Origin: Ampelocalamus luodianensis
Taxonomy: Eukaryota > Streptophyta > Magnoliopsida > Poales > Poaceae
Length of the DNA stretch: 64,000 bases
NCBI GenBank assembly: GCA_036346255.1
Contig: CM070618.1
Span: 83,524,428-83,588,427 of the forward strand
Reading direction: 5' to 3'
Positions 58,013 to 64,000 of the stretch are shown here, piece by piece. Numbering within the stretch: position 1 is the stretch's first letter; the number at the start of each line of letters is the position of its first letter. The translations under genes were made by a program, and so were the position numbers. The notes below the pieces were generated by a model. It had not been told where the DNA came from, did no database searches, and saw nothing but the letters and a program-made list of their open reading frames with translations.

Positions 58013-58375
58013 ATCGAGAAGGGCGAGAAGAAAACCTTGAACAGTGGTGTGCCGAGAATGCCCCTGGTGGAGGGAATGATGACGGTGGCCCGTCCTCGCC
58101 TAGGAAGCAGTGCCCAACCCTCCTCCCTCTTCCCATCTCCTCGCCCTACTCTACAGTACAGAAGACGGCACCGCGCCATCTCCCTCCTCTCCTTGCTACT
58201 GCTAAAAATTCCCAATACGCGCACCAGCACACCAATCCCCCACTCCCGCTCTCCTCGGATTCCGTCCATGCTTTCCCACCGCGCGCACTAGCCGTCCGCG
58301 CCCAGCTCCTGACCCCTTCCTCGCCTTCACCCGAAACCTAGGGTTCCAGCGAGCGAGCGGCGCGAGCCAGATCCC

Positions 58376-61300
58376 ATGGCCGGCGCCACCCCGCTGCGCG
58401 ACTCCCTGCGCCGCCTCTGCGCCGACGTCGGCTGGTCCTACGCCGTCTTCTGGAGAGCCACACGCGCCGGCGCCGCCGACTCCCAGCAACTGTGAGCACT
58501 CTGTCTGATCTCGCCTGCTTCGATTTCTCCTACACCTCAGCGGCTCGGCTCAGCTCACTGCTACTAGTAGTACAGTCGCAGAAGAAAAGAGATGCACTTT
58601 TTTTTTGTTTCCTAGGACTGCAATAAATGCCATTAATTGCTCTGCTGCTTCCGCAAAACAAGTGGTCCTTTTCTGGGGGTTCATTTAAGTTGCGAACGGA
58701 GCGCTGAGGAGTTGGGATTTTCGCGGCAGGCAATTGGTGTGGGGAGATGGGCACTGCGAGCGGGCGGCCGGCGCGCCGGCGATGTCCGGCTTCGAGGCCA
58801 TGGACCTGCTGCTCAAGGGGAAGGCCGCCGCGCTACGGAGCGGCCGCGGCGAGGGGCACGCGCCCGAGGGCGCCGCGGGCCACGCCCAGGACAGGGTGGA
58901 CGCGCTCGTGCACAAGGCCATGGCGCATCAGGCCCACGTCGTGGGAGAAGGGTAATTTTTTTGCTGGGTCCTTTCGGATTTGTAGGCTTTGGGTTTTGTG
59001 ATGCTATGAGACAGCGGCGTGATTTGTGCTATTGCTGTGTGTGGGCAGGGTGATTGGTCAGGCGGCGCTGACGGGGGCGCACCGGTGGATCCTTCACGAC
59101 AGCCTTGATGAGTGTGGGGAAGCAGATGAGGTAATTGCCTGTGATATTGTTCTACTGTAATTGTTGGTGTAGAACAGGCTAAACTATGAATTGTGAGATC
59201 TGGGCTCAAATTCGGAGTGTGTATGTATGCCTTAATTACTGCAAGCAGCATCGAAGTTACGTTTAGGACTTCCAGTGCAGACCGATTCATAAATTAGTTG
59301 TTATGGACATTTTGTACTGGACTATCAGCAGAAATGGTGGCCGTGGTTCGCACTGTTCCAAATGAGCTACCAGTTTGTTGAGTTTTCACAATTCCATTGC
59401 AGAAACCACTGTTAATTTAATTGTGAAATCATTGTTATAACTCTCTACTACCATCTTTATGCAGGTATTGCTGGAGATGAAGGACCAGTTTTGTGCAGGA
59501 ATACAGGTCTGGCTGCCATTTTATTCATACTGAATTAAAATCAGCTTCCCCATTCTTCGTGTTGATCTAAGGATGTTTGATTCTTAACAGACAGTTGCAG
59601 TGATACCTGTCCTTCCACAAGGCGTTATTCAGCTTGGCTCCACGAAAATGGTAAGTTCACTGTTTATTTTGGTTTTGTGCAAGCACCATGAATATCGATC
59701 TCCTAGCAGTGTTCCTCCTTCAATACTCACTCTTGGTTCCAACTAAACTCACCCTTCCCCGACGGAAGAAAAAAAAAACTTCTTTGTTACGAGGTTCAGG
59801 ACTTCTGGTTTTTGTTATGATGTATATACTCATCTGTTTCCAGAATTGCTGAGTAGGATATGGTGTTCTGATCCATCTTAGAGTTTGTCTTTTTTTTTTA
59901 TCTACTACTGTTGTACTTGCAGTGAACTTGAATTTTGCTTGCCAATTTTCAAGAGGTTTCCTTAGAGTTGAAAAGTGTGTCTCCACTATTTTGTTATCCT
60001 GATTAAACATTAGATTATAGGTGTGATTTCCTCTAGATAGCCGGTCCTTCATAACTACCAGATTCAAAAAGGAGTTTTGGATTCTGCTGCTACTTTGCGT
60101 ACTTACCCAATGCAATATTCAGTGGTTTCTATGATGCCTATCTACAGGTTATGGAGGAAGCAGCGTTGATAGATCACGTCAGATCTTTGTTTGGGCAGCT
60201 GGGTAGTTCAACTGTTGTTGTTCCACATAATTCCTTTTTACAAGACCCTATTACGAAGACTTCGGTTCACAATTCACATGGTGTGCCTACCTCTTCACAC
60301 CTGGGAGACCTTCCTGGTGGTGTAAATGCTTCCTCTCCTAATGACGACGTGACTGATCACCACTTCAGGCATCTAATGTCACCAGCCTCTATGATTCAGT
60401 CATTCCACCCTCTACAACAGTTCCATGCTGGAGCTGCTTTCTGTCGCCCAGTAACCCTAGCATCATGTTGTGATTTCTTCCAACCACTGGTTCAATCAGA
60501 CCATGGATCCACCTTTCTTTTGAATAGTCAATCAGATGGCAATAAGTCAACTGTTCAACTGAAAAATAATGTTTCATACTCTGAAACATCACATGATACA
60601 TTTCCGTGTGCTTCTGGCTCCCTCAAAGAACCCATCATCACCATTTCAGACAGAAGAAAGTGTCTAAGTGTAGAACAATGTGGTTCTTGCCTGAAAGGGG
60701 GCATGTATATAACAAAAAGTGATGCCATTGCTTCAAGTTGTACTGGTGAAACATGTATTCTCAATAAAGTGGATGCTTTAACGAGTCAGGATCATTCAGT
60801 AGATTTTCAGACAAGCAGCGCGACATCTGTGAACAGAAAGTTTCAGACAATGTCCATTGCAGATAATACAAAGCATGAGGGTGATTCTTTTGCATGTTCA
60901 GATGCCCCATTCATTGACTGTGCCCGATATTCAAACTGCTTTCAATCGCTTCTTGGCACTCTTCAGAGTAGTGTCTCCGGCAATTCAAATGCTATTCATG
61001 GGGAGACTTCTCATAATGCTGTCTCTGGAGATAACAACTTTTGTTTTGTAGAAGGTAGGAATACCGCCAGTTCCAGTGACTTACCTGAGCTTCTGGCATC
61101 TCCGATCCCTTCACAGCTGACTGGGGGTAGTGATTTGTTTGATGCACTACAGCTTCAGCAGAAGCCAAGGGGATTGAATGACAGCAAAGTAAACAATCCT
61201 GAATCAATGTCCTGTGGTTTGGAGCAAGCTGTTAAGTCTCTCACTGGAGGTACAAATGATGGCTTCATTGGATTGATCACAGAACCTGATCCAGACGAGC

Positions 61301-63545
61301 TCTTGGATGCAATAGTCTCAAAGATGAGCACAGGGCACAAGCAGAATTTGGATGCCAGTGTTTCTTGTAGCACTTCAGTGGCAAACGTTGACAATCTATC
61401 ATATCATTCTAGTTGCCATCCATATACCATAGGATCATCATCAGGGCAACTCTTTTGCAACTTGCCTGGTGTTTCTCCCATATCGGTTAAAACTGAAGTA
61501 CCTGTTGCAAGTTTCGGGCAATCCTCTTGTAGTATAGATAAATCCGAAGGATGCTCTCAAAGACAGCAAGGTTACAAATCACAAATAAGGCTCTGGGTTG
61601 AAAACAGCCAGAGTGTGGCATCCGATAGTCTTTCAGCTGGACTACCATCCGATGGTCTTTCAGTTGGACAGTGTAAAAGATTTGATGAGATTGGTAAATC
61701 GAGCAGGAAGAGACCTAGACCAGGGGATAATCCAAGACCAAAGCCCAAAGATCGCCAAATGATTCAAGACCGTATAAAGGAGCTTCGTGAAATAGTACCT
61801 AACAGCGCAAAGGTAACAGCTTTCACCTCGGAGAGATCTACATTGAGTCCTTGACTTTTAGATGAAACGTATGCAAATTTTAATCCTTTTGATCTCAGTA
61901 CTTATGTTTCTGTTTGATTGAGCAGTGTAGCATTGATGCTCTACTGGAGAAAACCATTAAGCATATGCTCTTCTTGCAAAGTGTTGCAAAGCATGCTGAT
62001 AAGTTGAAGGAATCTGGGGAGCCAAAGGTATGCCTTATGTTAGTACCCATTCCGAGTTAGTTTTATCAGCATGTATCTACTGCTCGTATGCACAAGGAAC
62101 ATCTGCTAATGATAAACAACATCAAAACATTTAATAGGTGCAAGAAGACATTTTCAGCAATCAACATAAAGCCACTTATTTCTTATTCCATTGGGTTAAG
62201 ATGATGAAATAGCTTGTTGTGTGTTTTGATGATTAATCTGCTCAGGCTGAACTTAGACAAGCTCCAAATTCAAACAAGTTGTAGGATTTGACTTGGTTCA
62301 AGTAGTAATCGTGCTATGCTGTTAAATTTTCTGCATCAGTTTGCTACTACTGACAATTGATGTAAGTAAACGAATTTTGGCAGAAGTGTAGAACACATCT
62401 GTAAACATAGGCAGTAAATTTGAAGTGTGAGCTTGGAAGCTCCGCATTCGCTTTGGAGACCACCAACATGATCAATAGATTTACTATAAAGAGATATCTA
62501 CACTAGCTGTGAGCAAATCTCATAGAGCCTTTTGCAGATGTACTAGGGCTAGAGTTTCAGAAAACATTACTGGCTAATATCCGCAGGAGCTGTTAGTGCA
62601 TATTTGCTCAAACCTTTTTTTTTTTTGCAATCTGCGGTTATTATTTAAATTTGATATAAATTATTTTGAAGCCAAAGTTAACAATAAAATGGCCAGTTTT
62701 AACTGTCAACATGTCAAAAGTCAAAACCGACTGTTTTTTAAACTTTGTTGAAGCCCTTTTATCATAAGTTTTAAAAGGATGCAGCAAGCCTGCAACCTAA
62801 TAAAGGCAGTAATATCATCCATGTAAAATCTTGTTGTTTCATACATGCAGATAATTAGTCAGGAGGGAGGCTTGCTCTTGAAAGATAATTTTGAGGGTGG
62901 CGCAACATGGGCCTTTGAAGTTGGTACACAATCCATGACATGTCCGATCATAGTAGAGGATCTCAGCCCACCCCGTCAAATGCATGTGGAGGTACTTGCT
63001 ACCATTCTTTCTTTTTTAGTTCCGTTTACTTACTACTGTATACATCTGAGAGATGATACAAACACATTGTAATTTATTCAGATGCTTTGTAAAGAGAGAG
63101 GAATCTTCTTGGAAATAGCTGATCAAATTAGAAGTTTGGGGTTGACTATCTTTAAGGGGGTGATGGAAGTTCGTAAAGATAAGATTTGGGCGTGCTTTGC
63201 TGTTGAGGTAATAAATCTGTCCTTGACTCTTCAACTTACTACCTTATCTTAAGACACTGGTATCAATGTTGCTGCCAAAGAGGGAAATATCATTCTAGTG
63301 TAGCTTGATTCTGGAGCTGCAAGTACTGTGGGGTACACCAGGCAAATAGTTTACTAAAAAATTTGAAATTTGTACAGGCAAACAAGGATGTAACTCGGAT
63401 GGAAATATTTCTTTCACTTGTTCATCTTCTGGAACCTAGCACTGGAAGCTCTATGTTGCCAGCAGGTGTTGAGAACATTAGCTTGCAACACAATAGTTTC
63501 TATCCATCGTCAATTCCAGCAACAGGTTTCTCTAACGGCTTGTGA
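58376..63545 (+). CDS. LHW-like: LONESOME HIGHWAY-like bHLH transcription factor, 10 exons
   Basis: Exons: 58376-58491, 58730-58951, 59049-59130, 59465-59506, 59591-59650, 60148-61812, 61926-62027, 62851-62991, 63082-63207 and 63378-63545. All are GT-AG with matching phases, giving 907 residues. The N-terminal bHLH-MYC_N-type domain (about residues 1-190) includes LRRLCADVGWSYAVFW, HKAMAHQAHVVGEG, GQAALTGAHRWILH and TVAVIPVLPQGVIQLGSTKM. A long Ser-rich linker in exon 6 leads to the bHLH near residues 705-770 (PRPKPKDRQMIQDRIKELRE, then SIDALLEKTIKHMLFLQSVA). The helix-loop-helix spans exons 6 and 7. Its basic part lacks the usual His-Glu-Arg E-box contacts, as in LHW. An ACT-like C-terminus follows. 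LHW proteins pair with TMO5-type bHLHs to control vascular cell divisions via cytokinin synthesis; the exact paralogue (LHW or LHL) is uncertain. Confidence 0.95.
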
Positions 63546-64000
63546 CACGGATCCACCACCGTACTTCGGCAAATGGAGCGCTGCGAGTGGGTAAACTGTC
63601 CCCCGCCATGACCTTTGCTCCCCTGACCATGGGTGCAGCCGTCAGGCTCGTGGATTTTGTTATCATGCCGAGACTTGTATGTGTTGCGTGTTGTTGGCCA
63701 GGAAGGCAGAAATAATAGTCTTGTGGTTGTTCTAACCTTAAACTAGCTTGCAGGCTTCCAGCCACCCTTCGTGACTTATGAGGGAAGCCTTAGTGTAGCA
63801 AAATATTTGTTCTAGGCAGGCTCCGGAAGTGTAAGAAATGTAGTATATCATTAGAATTAGGATACCAGCAGGTCCTCCTGCTTTTGTAATATCAGTATTT
63901 GTTAATTGTGGTGGAAATCTCATATGTTCATGTAGCCAAATTACTACACTGGTGCCCTATTACCAGAATGCCACCGATCGTGACATTGAGTTTGTCATCG
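63546..64000. other. 3' UTR and downstream region of the LHW-like gene
   Basis: The sequence after the TGA at 63543-63545 probably holds the 3' UTR. No canonical AATAAA was seen and no further gene begins before the window ends. Confidence 0.45.

Overview
This window is nuclear DNA from a grass (Poaceae, rice-like). It holds two apparently intact spliced genes with typical cereal architecture (GC-rich first exons, short GT-AG introns) inside a dense mosaic of plant transposons. No bacterial-type operons, CRISPR arrays, rRNA genes or complete tRNA genes were seen.

Intact genes. (1) A peroxisomal uricase, minus strand, 8 exons, 32055-37252, 307 residues, ending in the PTS1 signal SKL. (2) A LONESOME HIGHWAY-like (LHW/LHL) bHLH transcription factor, plus strand, 10 exons, 58376-63545, 907 residues. 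Host relics are a 5'-truncated AIF-like FAD oxidoreductase pseudogene (41.4-42.9 kb), a UDP-glycosyltransferase pseudogene (51.1-52.4 kb), a BTB/NPH3 fragment (49.1-49.7 kb), a protein-kinase fragment inside one hAT element (39.5-39.7 kb) and ClpD exons inside another (54.0-54.6 kb).

Layout. 1-8253: minus-strand Ty3/gypsy element with a 4.1-kb 5' LTR; its 3' end lies outside the window. 8254-13126: no confident gene, but a Helitron-like 3' end at 11436. 13127-31959: one Tat-lineage Ty3/gypsy element with recognisable LTRs, gag-pol and an antisense spliced ORF. It is interrupted by a Mutator-type MITE (in gag), a 4.4-kb Mutator-like element (in reverse transcriptase), a 3.1-kb gypsy solo LTR (between RNase H and integrase) and a probable 0.8-kb solo LTR (in the antisense ORF). 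Its 3' LTR ends 95 bp beyond the uricase stop codon. 32055-37252: uricase, with MITE and SINE-like insertions in its introns. 38405-40034: hAT element with a kinase fragment. 40266-41309: 5'-truncated LINE. 43371-51065: fragments of two copia elements, a gypsy LTR piece and the BTB/NPH3 segment. 51066-52395: UGT pseudogene with a solo LTR. 53204-54859: second hAT element, carrying ClpD exons. 56982-58012: two MITEs, one ending 363 bp before the LHW-like ATG. 58376-63545: the bHLH gene.

The window's main interest is its transposon archaeology: target-site duplications that can be read directly, gene-fragment capture in two hAT elements, and insertions that abut or invade functional genes. I found no convincing undescribed multi-gene system. 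Coordinates of degenerate elements without target-site duplications are approximate.
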